A stretch of 64,000 nt of DNA from Coriobacteriaceae bacterium (GCA_025992855.1 DAJPGB010000001.1:1550001-1614000), one strand, 5' to 3'; counted from the stretch's first letter, positions 37,357 through 46,858 are shown. The notes: generated by a model not told the origin, from the sequence alone. Program-made: numbers and translations.

Positions 37357-37777
37357 AACAACGATATTGTGGGTCCATGGCATTGTGAAACGTGATAACT
37401 CTCCGGCAGGCTATAAGGTCAGCTGTTTTAATGGCGTACCAAAGCTCATCGAAGTTCATCGCGGGCGTTTTTCCAACCATACGTGCGACTATTTCACTCC
37501 AAGTTGGGATTCCCTGCCTGATCTCGAATGGGGCGACATACCCAAGTCCAATTATAAGATCCCTGCTCCTTCGAGACTCAACGAGATGCTCAATTACAGC
37601 TCAGTTCTTACCGAAGGGTTCCCAGAAATGCGCGCTGATTGGTATTTAGCGGGGGATAGACTCATCTTCGGCGAGCTTACGCTTTTCAACGATGGCGGGT
37701 TCGGCGCTATAGATGATGCGGACGACTCTCTTCTTGGTTCCTTTATTGATCTTGACTTAGCTTTTGGGAAAAAATGA
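37343..37777 (+). pseudogene. C-terminal half of a second TupA-like ATP-grasp domain, out of frame
   Basis: Reading in the frame opened by deleting one G gives CFQNETTILWVHGIVKRD and then GYKVSCFNGVPKLIEV. After that come MRADWYLAGDRLIFGELTLF and DGGFGAIDDA. These parallel DYKIMCFDGKA, VRADFYEV and FGELTFFPGGG of the preceding gene, so this is half of a second family member lacking its ATP-binding N-terminus. It has no plausible start of its own. Either it is a deletion remnant, or it is expressed as a fusion when the poly-G tract is one base shorter. It ends ten bases before the flippase gene. Confidence 0.7.
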
Positions 37778-37787
37778 TTGAAGGAAG

Positions 37788-39224
37788 ATGACTGACGAAT
37801 TAACTCAAAAGGCTTCTTCGGCTACCAAATGGTCCCTTGTGACCGAGGTGGTCGTTAAGCTAATATCACCGCTTACCCAGATCGCCCTTGCGCATATTCT
37901 TGCGCCAGAGGCTTTCGGTGTTGTGGCTACCGTTACCATGGTAACGAGCTTCGCGGACATGCTTTCGGATGCGGGTTTTCAGAAGTACCTCATCCAGCAC
38001 GAGTTCAGGGACAAGTCCCATCTCTTCCGAAGTGCTAACGTCGCCTTTGTGACGAACTTGTTCGTCTCCTTAGCACTCTGGTCTCTCGTAGCTTTATTCA
38101 ACGAGCCTCTTGCTGCCCTTGTGGGCAACGATGGCCTTGGAATTGTCCTCATCGTCGCTTGTGCTTCTCTTCCCCTTACCGCCTTGAGCAGCATCCAGCT
38201 TGCGCTGTTTCACAGGGCCTTCTCCTTTAAGGAGTTATTTGTCGTCAGGGTCGCAGTGGCCCTCGTCCCTATGTTTGTTACTGTACCCTTAGCGCTTCTC
38301 GGTTTCGACTTCTGGTCGCTTGTGATCGGCACTATTATCGGCAACTTAGTGAATTCTCTAGTCTTGACCCTTAAGTCGGATTGGAAGCCTTCCCTTTTTT
38401 ACTCATTTGCCGAATTGAAGGAGATGCTGTCATTCAGTTCATGGACGCTTCTCGAGCAGTTTTCCATTTGGCTTACGTCTTGGATGGGAACTTTCATCGT
38501 AGGCTCCCTGTTAACTCCGTACTACCTTGGTCTTTACAAGACATCAATTTCAATGGTTAATACCGGCATGGGCATCATCACGAGTGCGACAACTCCCGTG
38601 CTATTTGCTGAACTATCTCGAAGGCAGAGTGACGATGAATCGTTTCAGCTCGCCTTTTTCCACATGCAGGAAAAGGTCGCCTTGTTCGTCGTTCCTCTGG
38701 GTTTCGGGATTTTTCTTTACCGTGACTTCGTGACTAGCCTCGTGCTTGGACCGCAGTGGTCTGAGGGCTCTTTGATGTTTGGTCTATGGGCCTTAAGCAG
38801 TGCCGTAGTGATACCGATCGGCTATTATGCAAGCGAGGTCTTCAGAGCTAAGGGCAGACCAAAGCTATCCTTTGCCTCGCAGGTCTCCTATCTCCTAGTC
38901 ATGGTTCCAGTAACTTACTATGCCGCATCCCTCGACTTTAATGAGTTTGCGCTCTATAGCTCACTTTTACGTCTGGTAGCCATCGGAATCGACGTCTTCA
39001 TCCTCAAAGCCTTTATTAAATTCCCTGTTGGCAAAATGATTGCTCGCTTGCTTCCGATTTTTGCTTGCTCCGTCGTGATGTTCACCTCTGGCTGGGTTCT
39101 TGATAGCATCTGTCTCCCGACCATCCCTGGGATAATCATGTGTGTGATTGTTTACGCACTGTGCTGCGAGATTTTCCCGTCGACTCGCAAACAACTTAAT
39201 TCGCTTTATTCGAGATTTCTCTAA
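37788..39224 (+). CDS. Wzx-type polysaccharide flippase (MOP superfamily)
   Basis: A 478-aa membrane protein with about twelve to fourteen helices. The N-terminal ATKWSLVTEVVVKLISPLTQ and LAHILAPEAFGVVATVTMV are characteristic of the RfbX/WzxC group. PYYLGLYKTSISMVNTGMGI and YYASEVFRAKGRPKLSFAS fall in later helices. It moves the lipid-linked repeat unit across the membrane to the polymerase. The start ATG 37788 has AAGGAAG almost touching it; no better start is in frame. Confidence 0.93.
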   Translation: MTDELTQKASSATKWSLVTEVVVKLISPLTQIALAHILAPEAFGVVATVTMVTSFADMLSDAGFQKYLIQHEFRDKSHLFRSANVAFVTNLFVSLALWSLVALFNEPLAALVGNDGLGIVLIVACASLPLTALSSIQLALFHRAFSFKELFVVRVAVALVPMFVTVPLALLGFDFWSLVIGTIIGNLVNSLVLTLKSDWKPSLFYSFAELKEMLSFSSWTLLEQFSIWLTSWMGTFIVGSLLTPYYLGLYKTSISMVNTGMGIITSATTPVLFAELSRRQSDDESFQLAFFHMQEKVALFVVPLGFGIFLYRDFVTSLVLGPQWSEGSLMFGLWALSSAVVIPIGYYASEVFRAKGRPKLSFASQVSYLLVMVPVTYYAASLDFNEFALYSSLLRLVAIGIDVFILKAFIKFPVGKMIARLLPIFACSVVMFTSGWVLDSICLPTIPGIIMCVIVYALCCEIFPSTRKQLNSLYSRFL

Positions 39225-39243
39225 TAGATTGGCTATGTAACTT

Positions 39244-39774
39244 ATGTTTGGTAAACAAAAACGGGGGGGGTGCCCCGATTGGCAGCGTTATGGAGAAGAC
39301 ACTTCACTTATGACTGACCACGCCCTCAGATTTCTATGGGTGCTCCGAAAGACCCAGCGCTCCTCCAATCCTATCTGGAGGTTGATGTTGCAGCATATGC
39401 GCGAAAGGTATGGACTCGAGATATCCCGCTCAACTGATATCGGACCGGGCCTTTATCTGGGCCACGCATACAATATCACGGTGAACCCGGCTGCCATCAT
39501 CGGCTCGAATTGCAACCTGCATAAGGGCGTGACTATTGGCCAAGAGAACCGAGGGAAGCGTGAGGGTGCTCCGGTAATTGGGGATTGCGTCTGGATAGGC
39601 GTCAATGCGACCTTGGTCGGCAGAATCTCGGTGGGAAACGATGTCCTTATTGCCCCTGGGGCGTACGTGAACTGCGACGTTCCTAGCCACTCGATTGTGC
39701 TAGGCAATCCTTGTCGCGTGATTCCTCGAGTTGGCGCAACGGGTGGATATATTAACCGCAAGGTGCAAATTTAG
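39244..39774 (+). CDS. Hexapeptide-repeat O-acetyltransferase (CysE-like) with poly-G near start
   Basis: Left-handed beta-helix acyltransferase, 176 aa, close to serine acetyltransferases and capsule O-acetyltransferases. DWQRYGEDTSL resembles the conserved N-terminal motif. The helix runs through IGPGLYLGHAYNITVNPAAI, KGVTIGQENRG, GDCVWIGVNATLVG and GAYVNCDVPSHSIVLGNPCR. The catalytic His is probably in LGHAY or NLHKG. It likely acetylates the polysaccharide. Codons 7-9 are a run of eight G (39263-39270), so slippage would switch off the long form. An internal ATG at 39310 with GGAGAAG upstream could give a shorter product. Confidence 0.85.
   Translation: MFGKQKRGGCPDWQRYGEDTSLMTDHALRFLWVLRKTQRSSNPIWRLMLQHMRERYGLEISRSTDIGPGLYLGHAYNITVNPAAIIGSNCNLHKGVTIGQENRGKREGAPVIGDCVWIGVNATLVGRISVGNDVLIAPGAYVNCDVPSHSIVLGNPCRVIPRVGATGGYINRKVQI
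39263..39270 (+). repeat. Poly-G tract (8 G) in the 5' coding end of the acetyltransferase gene
   Basis: Eight G in codons 7-9 (CGG GGG GGG). This 5' position is the classic place for contingency-locus frameshifts. Confidence 0.95.
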
Positions 39775-39804
39775 AACTCTAACCTACCTAACGAAAGAGA
39801 TTAT

Positions 39805-40845
39805 ATGACAACTAGAAAAGTGCTCGTCACCGGGGCCGCGGGCTTCATCGGTGCATTTCTCGTCAAGAAGCTGCTCGAAGAGACCGATGATGCCATCGTC
39901 GGCCTCGACAATCTCAACAGCTATTATGATCCTGGCATCAAGGACGCGCGCCTTCGCATGCTTGCCGAGGCCGATATCAACGGCTGCTTCACCTTCGTGC
40001 GCGGCGATTTGTGCGATGCCACCCTCATCGAGCGCCTGTTCGCACAGAACGGCTTCGACGTCGTTGTGAACCTCGCCGCCCAGGCGGGCGTCCGCTACTC
40101 CATCGAGAACCCGCGCGCCTACCTGGAGAGCAACCTCGTCGGCTTCTTCAACGTGCTCGAGGCCTGCCGCCACCACCCGGTCAAGCACCTGGTCTACGCC
40201 AGCTCCAGCTCGGTCTACGGCGGCAACAAGAAGGTGCCGTTCTCGGAGGAGGACCGCGTCGACTCGCCGGTGTCGCTCTACGCCGCCACCAAGAAGTCTA
40301 ATGAGCTCATGGCCGCGGCTTACTCCAAGCTCTACTCCATCCCGGCCACCGGCCTGCGCTTCTTTACGGTGTACGGCCCCATGGGCAGGCCCGACATGGC
40401 CTACTTCGGCTTCACCGAGAAGCTGCGCCGCGGGGACACCATCAAGATCTTCAACATGGGCGACTGCCGCCGCGACTTCACCTACGTCGACGACATCGTA
40501 GAGGGCGTGAAACGTGTAATGGACGCCGCGCCCGAGGTGAAGATGGGCGAGGACGGGCTGCCCCTCGCCGCGCACCGCGTCTACAACATCGGCAACTCTC
40601 ATCCCGAGAACCTGCTCGACTTCGTCGACACGCTGCAACGCGTGCTGGTGGAGGAGGGCGTGCTGCCTGCGGACTACGACTTCGAGGCCCACAAGCAACT
40701 CGTGCCGATGCAGCCCGGCGACGTGCCCGTCACCTACGCCGACACCACGGCGCTCCAGCGCGACCTGGGCTACAAGCCCGCGACACCGCTTGAGGACGGC
40801 CTGAGGGCCTTTGCCAAGTGGTATAAGCGCTACTACAACATTTAG
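39805..40845 (+). CDS. NAD-dependent nucleotide-sugar epimerase, UDP-glucuronate 4-epimerase-like
   Basis: Extended short-chain dehydrogenase, 346 aa. The NAD site VTGAAGFIGAFLVKKLLEE is N-terminal. NLAAQAGVRYSIENPRAYLE, SSSSVYGGNKKVPFSEEDRV and the catalytic YAATKKSNE follow. FFTVYGPMGRPDMAYFGF is the usual signature of UDP-glucuronate epimerases. Paired with the UDP-glucose dehydrogenase that follows, it would make UDP-galacturonate. GC content and C-ending codons jump sharply upward at this gene relative to the AT-richer genes before it. Confidence 0.92.
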   Translation: MTTRKVLVTGAAGFIGAFLVKKLLEETDDAIVGLDNLNSYYDPGIKDARLRMLAEADINGCFTFVRGDLCDATLIERLFAQNGFDVVVNLAAQAGVRYSIENPRAYLESNLVGFFNVLEACRHHPVKHLVYASSSSVYGGNKKVPFSEEDRVDSPVSLYAATKKSNELMAAAYSKLYSIPATGLRFFTVYGPMGRPDMAYFGFTEKLRRGDTIKIFNMGDCRRDFTYVDDIVEGVKRVMDAAPEVKMGEDGLPLAAHRVYNIGNSHPENLLDFVDTLQRVLVEEGVLPADYDFEAHKQLVPMQPGDVPVTYADTTALQRDLGYKPATPLEDGLRAFAKWYKRYYNI

Positions 40846-40914
40846 GAAATCATGGCCCTGTAACAGGGGCCATTTTTCATGCGAATTATTGTTCTTTGAC
40901 AATTGGAGAATGAC

Positions 40915-42174
40915 ATGAAGATCGCTGTCGCCGGTACCGGCTACGTCGGCCTGTCCCTCGCCGTCCTGCTCTCGCAGCACAACGAGGTTCACGCGCTGGA
41001 TATCGTGCCCGAAAAGGTCGAGAAGATCAACAACTACCAGTCGCCCATCCAGGACGACGAGATCGAGCGCTTCCTGGCGGAGGCCAAGGCGGGGGAGCGC
41101 CAGCTCGACCTGCACGCCACCGTCGACGTGGCCGAGGCCTATACGGGCGCCGACTACGCCGTCATCGCCACGCCCACCAACTATGACTCGGACAGGAACT
41201 TCTTCGACACGAGCTCCGTCGAGGCCGCCATCGCCGCCGTGCGCTCGGTGAACCCGGACGCCTGGATCGTCATCAAGTCCACGATCCCGGTGGGCTACAC
41301 CGCCGGCCTGCGCGAGAGGCTGGGCGACAGCAAGATCTTCTTCAGCCCCGAGTTCCTGCGCGAGAGCAAGGCGCTCTACGACAATCTGCATCCCAGCCGC
41401 ATCGTGGTGGGTGCGCCGAAGGAGGACGCCCAGGCCGTCGCCGCGGCCGAGAAGTTTGCCCGCCTGCTCGCGCAGAGCGCCGACCCTGCCGAGCTGGAGC
41501 GCGTGAACGCCGACGGCACCGTGGGCATCCCGGAGCTCGTGCTGGGCACCACCGAGGCCGAAGCCGTGAAGCTCTTCGCCAACACCTACCTGGCGCTGCG
41601 CGTCGCCTACTTCAACGAGCTCGACACCTACTGCGAGGTCCGCGGCCTCAACACCCGCGACGTAATCGACGGCGTGTGCCTGGAGCCGCGCATCGGCTCC
41701 CACTACAACAACCCCAGCTTCGGCTACGGCGGCTACTGCCTGCCCAAGGACACCAAGCAGCTGCTGGCCAACTACAAGGACGTGCCGCAGAACCTGATCG
41801 AGGCCATCGTCGAGGCCAACCGCACCCGCAAGGACTTTGTCGCCGACGAGGTGCTGCAGATGGTGTGGGATCGCGTCTACGAGGGCAAGCCGAAGCCGGT
41901 CGTGGGCGTCTACCGCCTGACGATGAAGTCCAACTCGGACAACTTCCGCGCGAGCTCCATCCAGGGCGTCATGAAGCGCGTGAAGGCCAAGGGCGTGCCC
42001 GTGGTGGTCTACGAGCCCACGCTGGACGCGCCGGAGTTCTTCGGCTCCGAGGTGACCCACGACCTGGAGGCCTTCAAGGCCGGCTGCGACGTAATCGTTG
42101 CTAACCGCTGGAGCGACGAGCTCGATGACGTGGCGGACAAGGTATACACGAGGGATCTGTTTAAGCGGGACTAG
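40915..42174 (+). CDS. ugd: UDP-glucose 6-dehydrogenase
   Basis: Oxidises UDP-glucose to UDP-glucuronate in two NAD-dependent steps, 419 aa. The N-terminal KIAVAGTGYVGLSLAVLLSQ binds NAD. VIKSTIPVGYTAGLRERLG and FFSPEFLRESKALYDNLHPS are conserved. The catalytic Cys is in GYGGYCLPKDTKQLLANY near residue 275. ATG 40915 has GGAGA five bases upstream and is preferred to a frame start 12 bases earlier. It is the last gene of the polysaccharide run, followed by a hairpin terminator. Confidence 0.96.
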   Translation: MKIAVAGTGYVGLSLAVLLSQHNEVHALDIVPEKVEKINNYQSPIQDDEIERFLAEAKAGERQLDLHATVDVAEAYTGADYAVIATPTNYDSDRNFFDTSSVEAAIAAVRSVNPDAWIVIKSTIPVGYTAGLRERLGDSKIFFSPEFLRESKALYDNLHPSRIVVGAPKEDAQAVAAAEKFARLLAQSADPAELERVNADGTVGIPELVLGTTEAEAVKLFANTYLALRVAYFNELDTYCEVRGLNTRDVIDGVCLEPRIGSHYNNPSFGYGGYCLPKDTKQLLANYKDVPQNLIEAIVEANRTRKDFVADEVLQMVWDRVYEGKPKPVVGVYRLTMKSNSDNFRASSIQGVMKRVKAKGVPVVVYEPTLDAPEFFGSEVTHDLEAFKAGCDVIVANRWSDELDDVADKVYTRDLFKRD

Positions 42175-42232
42175 GGGAGAGGGGTTTCCACTGCGACTTC
42201 AGCTTTTGTCCACAAGTCGTAATTTCAAGAAA

Positions 42233-42264
42233 GAGGTCTTATCGGCTAACGCCGATAAGACCTC
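42233..42264 (+). terminator. Terminator of the polysaccharide operon
   Basis: A perfect 14-bp stem (GAGGTCTTATCGGC and complement) with a TAAC loop, followed by the weakly T-rich GATTGGTTTAAG. Confidence 0.75.
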
Positions 42265-42891
42265 GATTGGTTTAAGCCTAATTTCTTAACAGTTGAAGAA
42301 CATAGCGAGTTGCTCAGCTTATTAACCCACGATCCATCCGTCTCTGCGTCTAGTCCCTATCTAACCCTGAGCATCGGTGTTTCGATTTCTTCTGGCGAGG
42401 CGAAATATATCGCGGTGCAGGCCTGATTGAATACGGCTTGTGGATCGGTATCGTAGAACACCCAATGAAGCTAAACCGTTTCGCATCGAGTCATATTCAT
42501 GTCCGTGCTGGTCATGCCCGACTCGTAGACACATTTCGCGGGCTGGGGCAGGGACTTTTGTGTCTCGTTCGTATTGTTTATCGGATGAAAATACTGGAGT
42601 CTGGGCTTATCGCTTACTCAGATTGTATGGGGTTTCGCCTCGGTTATTAATCTATTTTGTTGTTCATGGGCATTGGGGTGGAATACGGTAAACGCCGACT
42701 TTACTGCTTGGGTTTAAGTGGGATATTGCAAAAAAGTATGAGTTGATAGGTGTTCGAAAAATGCAACTACGGTTTTGCTTGATAGACTACTGTTCTAGTG
42801 AGGCCAAGATTCTTAGTCATTTAGCATTGCAATACAAGTAGATACAGATTCGAGTGTTAATGCTGCGAGGTTGGGACGAAAGGACGACATA
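42265..42891. other. Gene-free stretch between the polysaccharide operon and the accessory island
   Basis: About 630 bases. Two overlapping open frames of 70-83 codons (42438-42691) have no ribosome site and no recognisable motif. The last 180 bases are AT-rich. It is probably decayed sequence at the island border. Confidence 0.5.
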
Positions 42892-45363
42892 TTGGAGGAA
42901 TATACTAAGCTATCAATACACAACCATTTCGGCGGTAGATCCGCCGATTTAACCATAAACCGTCCGATTGGGGATCAATCCCAATTCGACCTTATTAAGG
43001 GTTTTAAGGAACTACGGTCAGCAAAGGCAGAGGATTTTCAGCTTCTTGCCCAGACGAATTCGAACAACCTCGATGTCGCGTCTTATCTGCTTATGCGCAA
43101 GATGGCCTCGCTTGATTCGATTGAGCTGCTTCCTGGAATCGAGATAAACCTCGTCAACTGGGATGATGAAACGCGCGTCCTCCATATTGTCGTAGTGGTC
43201 GACCCCTGTTCCAACCTGTTGGTTTTCACGAAGGCTTTGAAGGAAGCCTTCGTCGCCAATGGAAGATTCGCGCTTAAGATTGATCAGTTCTGTGAGGTTC
43301 TCTCTGATCGGCGTGCGGTTATTTGCGTTCATGGGCTAAAACAAGACGACCGCGGGCTTGCCGGGAATCCTCAGATGGCGCAAGAGCTGCTAAGCATGAA
43401 CAGATATTTCCCTGTCGCCGTTGAGGACAACAGGTCATTCCACAAACTTTCTCTTCAGCAACAAATTAAGGAATTTCTTTCCGAAGAGACGAGTGCTTGG
43501 TTCGATGCTGCAGCTGACATTTCGTCCGTTGACAGGCAACATTTTGATAGCGTTTTATCGCCAACCTACATGTGGGCGGGTGCCACCTTCGATGATCTTT
43601 TCTATTCTGTGCTTGCTGGTGATAGTCGTATGGTACGCGGGGAGGATATCGTTAAGAGAGTCTCCTATGTGGCGCGTATAGTGATCGACGAGGGCAACGG
43701 CATGCAACGGTCGGATATTAATTGTTCCCAGGGGCTCAATTGTGTGATTGGGCCATCGGGTAGCGGCAAGACTCTGCTGCTTGATATTCTAAATATGAAG
43801 TTGAAGGGCAAGCATCTTATTGCTGGAGCCTCTAACATTGGAGACTACAACGGCCTTTATGACCTTTCACAGGTGCACCTTTATGGGCCCGATGGTAAGG
43901 AAATTGATGTTGCGGACGGCTTCGAAGTAATTGAGGGAGAGAACCTTTACAATAAGGTTATCAAGGCTTATAGCAGTGAAAAGGGCGAGCTCGTCAAGGA
44001 TATGGGTCTTGAAATCAATTCGCAGGGGTTTACAGATCTCATTGTTCGCTTTACGACAGATATGAACCGTTATCTGAGAGGCAGGGCTAAAGCGGATGAA
44101 TCTAGAACTGCCGCATCCGGCGCTTTGGCGCAGGCGAAAAGCGCGGCACGCTTCATTGCTGCGAACCAGGTACAGGGTGTCGATACTATAGCCTATATCC
44201 AAAACCCAAATGCCGGCTCCGCTATTATTGAGTTCGATGAGAGAATTGCGGCGTGCGCAGATGGATTCGAGGAGGCTAAGAGACATTTTGACGGGCTTAT
44301 CTCAATTGCCGATAAAAACGGTCTTTCCGAGGGGCTTAAGAGGCGTCTTGCCCGATTGCGTGCTGAATTTCTGACTGCGCTTGCAATTAAGAAGCTTGAC
44401 CTGGAGTCCAAGCGTTTTTCCAAACAGTTTAATAAGGATAAATCTAAACTCATCTTCGAAGCCGTCCAGGCTTATAACGCGAAGGTTAGTGGCCAATATC
44501 ATCAACTCAATCAGAAGAAGCAGGTTCTGACCGATAAACTCTCCGAGCTCGCGACGGAGCTTCTGTCTGCCAAGAGATCTGAGCTTGACTTGGCAATTCC
44601 AGTCCTTACAAGCGCGGAAGTCGAAGCCTCTGTCAAGCTTACCAGCAAGAGCGAGGTCGCCCGATTGAGCATTGAAAAAATAGACTTGGGGATTGGTGAC
44701 GAGGCTCGTATTAAAGGGCTTTTCCAGGATAACGTATGCACTAGAGCAAGCAAGGGTAAGGCCAAGGCTAAATCGTCATCGTTTTCGTTTCCGATAGACT
44801 TGACATCAAAAAAGTCTGTGGGGTCCATGCTTGAAGTCTTTTTCCAATCGGGCGTAAAAGACGGTCTTTCCATGTCATTCCCCCTTGATGAGGCAGCGAC
44901 ATACTCAATCGAGCTTAAGGACGAAAAAGGGAAATACCGCCCTATCGAGGAGTTTTCTGCTGGGATGCTCAGTAAGATTTATGTCGCTTATTTCCTGGAC
45001 CGTACGATTCAGAACGAGGGAAGTAATACAATTCTTCTCTACGATCAGCCCGAATCGAACATGGAGAAGGAGTTCTTGCTTCGAACGCTTGGCGACAAGC
45101 TGAGGGAGCTGAGGAAAGTGCATCAGATTTTTGTGGCAACGCACGAACCTCTGCTTGTTGTCAATGCCGATGCGAATGAAATCATTTTGGCGGCGAATGA
45201 CAAGCGAGTTGACGAGCCGAACCACGTGGTCTATGAAAATCGGTCATTCGTGGGCGCTCATGGCAAGCGCGATCTTGTAGAAGGTGTTGCGCGTTTGATT
45301 GATGGCGGAACAGACGCAGTCAAACGCAGAAGCGGTATTTATGAAGGGATGACCCACAGATGA
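42892..45363 (+). CDS. PHP-domain plus SMC-like ATPase (TrlF-family), putative defence protein
   Basis: About 823 aa. The N-terminus LSIHNHFGGRSADLTINRP looks like a PHP phosphoesterase motif (His-x-His), with VICVHGLKQDD later. Then comes an ABC/SMC ATPase: Walker A CVIGPSGSGKTLLLDILNMK near residue 286, a long helical middle region, the signature-like EEFSAGMLSKIYVAYFL and Walker B ILLYDQPESNMEKEFLL near 715. This order matches TrlF-family proteins linked to nucleic-acid defence; activity here is inferred. TTG 42892 with AAAGGA six bases upstream is preferred over TTG 42871. It overlaps the next gene by four bases. Confidence 0.75.
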   Translation: MEEYTKLSIHNHFGGRSADLTINRPIGDQSQFDLIKGFKELRSAKAEDFQLLAQTNSNNLDVASYLLMRKMASLDSIELLPGIEINLVNWDDETRVLHIVVVVDPCSNLLVFTKALKEAFVANGRFALKIDQFCEVLSDRRAVICVHGLKQDDRGLAGNPQMAQELLSMNRYFPVAVEDNRSFHKLSLQQQIKEFLSEETSAWFDAAADISSVDRQHFDSVLSPTYMWAGATFDDLFYSVLAGDSRMVRGEDIVKRVSYVARIVIDEGNGMQRSDINCSQGLNCVIGPSGSGKTLLLDILNMKLKGKHLIAGASNIGDYNGLYDLSQVHLYGPDGKEIDVADGFEVIEGENLYNKVIKAYSSEKGELVKDMGLEINSQGFTDLIVRFTTDMNRYLRGRAKADESRTAASGALAQAKSAARFIAANQVQGVDTIAYIQNPNAGSAIIEFDERIAACADGFEEAKRHFDGLISIADKNGLSEGLKRRLARLRAEFLTALAIKKLDLESKRFSKQFNKDKSKLIFEAVQAYNAKVSGQYHQLNQKKQVLTDKLSELATELLSAKRSELDLAIPVLTSAEVEASVKLTSKSEVARLSIEKIDLGIGDEARIKGLFQDNVCTRASKGKAKAKSSSFSFPIDLTSKKSVGSMLEVFFQSGVKDGLSMSFPLDEAATYSIELKDEKGKYRPIEEFSAGMLSKIYVAYFLDRTIQNEGSNTILLYDQPESNMEKEFLLRTLGDKLRELRKVHQIFVATHEPLLVVNADANEIILAANDKRVDEPNHVVYENRSFVGAHGKRDLVEGVARLIDGGTDAVKRRSGIYEGMTHR

Positions 45364-45671
45364 CAATAATTTCTGTAGATGCGAGAGGCGAGCTGAGGGT
45401 CGACGGCGAGCCAAAGAAGGTAGCTGACCTGACGCAGGAATTTTTGGAGAAACTCGTGGACGACTCACTCGAATCTAAGGTCGAATACGAAATAGAAGGC
45501 GACATGCCGCTTGCCGGATTCTTCGAGAAACTTCGCGACGGGACGAAAGAAGGCTCCGAGCTTAGAAAAGCCAAGGAGGAGTGCGAAAAGAGGGCAGGAG
45601 ATGCCGTCGCGGCTGGCAAGAGGTACATCGAGGAGCATGGAGATGTTCCGTTAAGCGATGTCAAGAAGTGA
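45360..45671 (+). CDS. Small acidic partner of the PHP-SMC ATPase, unknown function
   Basis: A 103-aa highly charged protein beginning TIISVDARGELRVDGEPKKV and ending EEHGDVPLSDVKK. It is predicted mostly helical from residue 23 and has no membrane segment or known motif that I recognise. Its ATG overlaps the upstream stop (ATGA), so translation is coupled and the products probably work together. Confidence 0.7.
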   Translation: MTIISVDARGELRVDGEPKKVADLTQEFLEKLVDDSLESKVEYEIEGDMPLAGFFEKLRDGTKEGSELRKAKEECEKRAGDAVAAGKRYIEEHGDVPLSDVKK

Positions 45672-45684
45672 TCTATTCAAAAAC

Positions 45685-46655
45685 CTAACAGTTTAGATAA
45701 CGGGCGATGCCGTACCTACCCCAAGCTGCGGTAAGTCGCGTCGGCCATCAGGATATGGCGCACCACCCTTGCAGTCGGGTCACATCTATAGCGTGACTGA
45801 TTGGTCTGGAAGAGGTAGGCATACCAGTCGAGGTAGGCCTGCAGGTTCCTGGGCAACATCCCCGTGAAGCGCCAAAGATAGCGCTTGAGCCAGGAGCACA
45901 GGTCGTTCACCATCTCCATCCGCTCCAGTTAGACCGGGTCGTTCACATCGGCCCTGTGCGCCTCGCTCTCGAGCCCGCCCTCCCTGACCAGCGCGCCGTG
46001 TGCCTGCTCGAGGTCGTGGATGGGCAGCGGCCCGGGCGCTATCCTGCCGCCCATGGCCTTCTTCACGCGCGCCGAGCTGGGCTTCCCGTGGCCGCAGACG
46101 ACCGCGACGGGGTTCTTGTGGATGTCGATGGCGACGCAGATGCACAATTTCTGGCGGGGCAGGCCGCGCTTCCCGGCCTGCCCGTAGCCCTTGGAGAGGC
46201 CGGTGTCATTGACGTAGATCTCGTCAACCCAGACGGTGTCGCGCAGCACAATCCGGTCCTGGTAGCCGGATACCGTGGCAAGCACGCGGTGCCGTCACTC
46301 GAAGGCCGTCTTGTGGGTGACGCTGCACAGCTCGGCCGCGCACTCGACGGGAATCTTGTGACATATGAGCCTGAGGGAGGAGACCCAGGCGGGGAGCGGC
46401 TTGCGGCAGCGTCTCTTACCAACGGCCCTTCTGAGTAGCAAGAACTCGTCGCCGGTGAGTCCCGACACGAGCCCCCGAAGGGGTTCGCTCTTCCCATATA
46501 GAACTGTCCCATCCGCCCGAACGCCCGCCCGAGGGGATGGTCGCCAAACAAAGATCCGGGTGGACGATCGGGCAAATTCTCTGTTTGGCTGGGAAGGGCA
46601 TAGCTTTCGGGGAGCTTACGGTCCCCGAACCATCACCTGTTATCTAAGATGTTAG
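45685..46655 (-). mobile_element. IS1595-type insertion sequence, copy 1 (decayed)
   Basis: Bounded by inverted ends CTAACAGTTTAGATAAC (left) and GTTATCTAAGATGTTAG (right). The transposase runs on the minus strand with the ISXO2-like core VWVDEIYVNDTGLSKGYG and KLCICVAIDIHKNPVAVVCG, and the C-terminal NDLCSWLKRYLWRFTG. Compared with copy 3, a Trp codon is TGA near 46296 and a Tyr codon is TAA near 45932. About 150 bases covering the zinc-ribbon region are missing, apparently by recombination between GCGGCAG repeats. No obvious target duplication. Non-functional by itself. Confidence 0.85.
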
Positions 46656-46676
46656 AAAGTCAATAATGACGAATTA

Positions 46677-46716
46677 ATCGACCACTGGGGACAATATTAG
46701 TTCCCCAGGGGTCGAT
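46677..46716. terminator. Hairpin between IS copy 1 and the 804-aa gene
   Basis: ATCGACCACTGGGGA pairs with TCCCCAGGGGTCGAT (14 of 15) around ten bases, followed by TTTCAATT. Could end transcription arriving from the island side. Confidence 0.5.
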
Positions 46717-46858
46717 TTCAATTGCTGCGCTAATTATCGTAGTTGAAGCATCGGTACATTTGTAACTAGAAGCAAATATCACTTCTAATGCACTATCTAT
46801 TTCATATGTTTAGCATGACAATTGGTACAAACAATCGAACGTAAAAGAGGACATGAAG

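Noticed and set aside
42438..42691. Two overlapping frames of 70-83 codons
   Set aside because: No start signals or motifs; probably decayed sequence at the island border.
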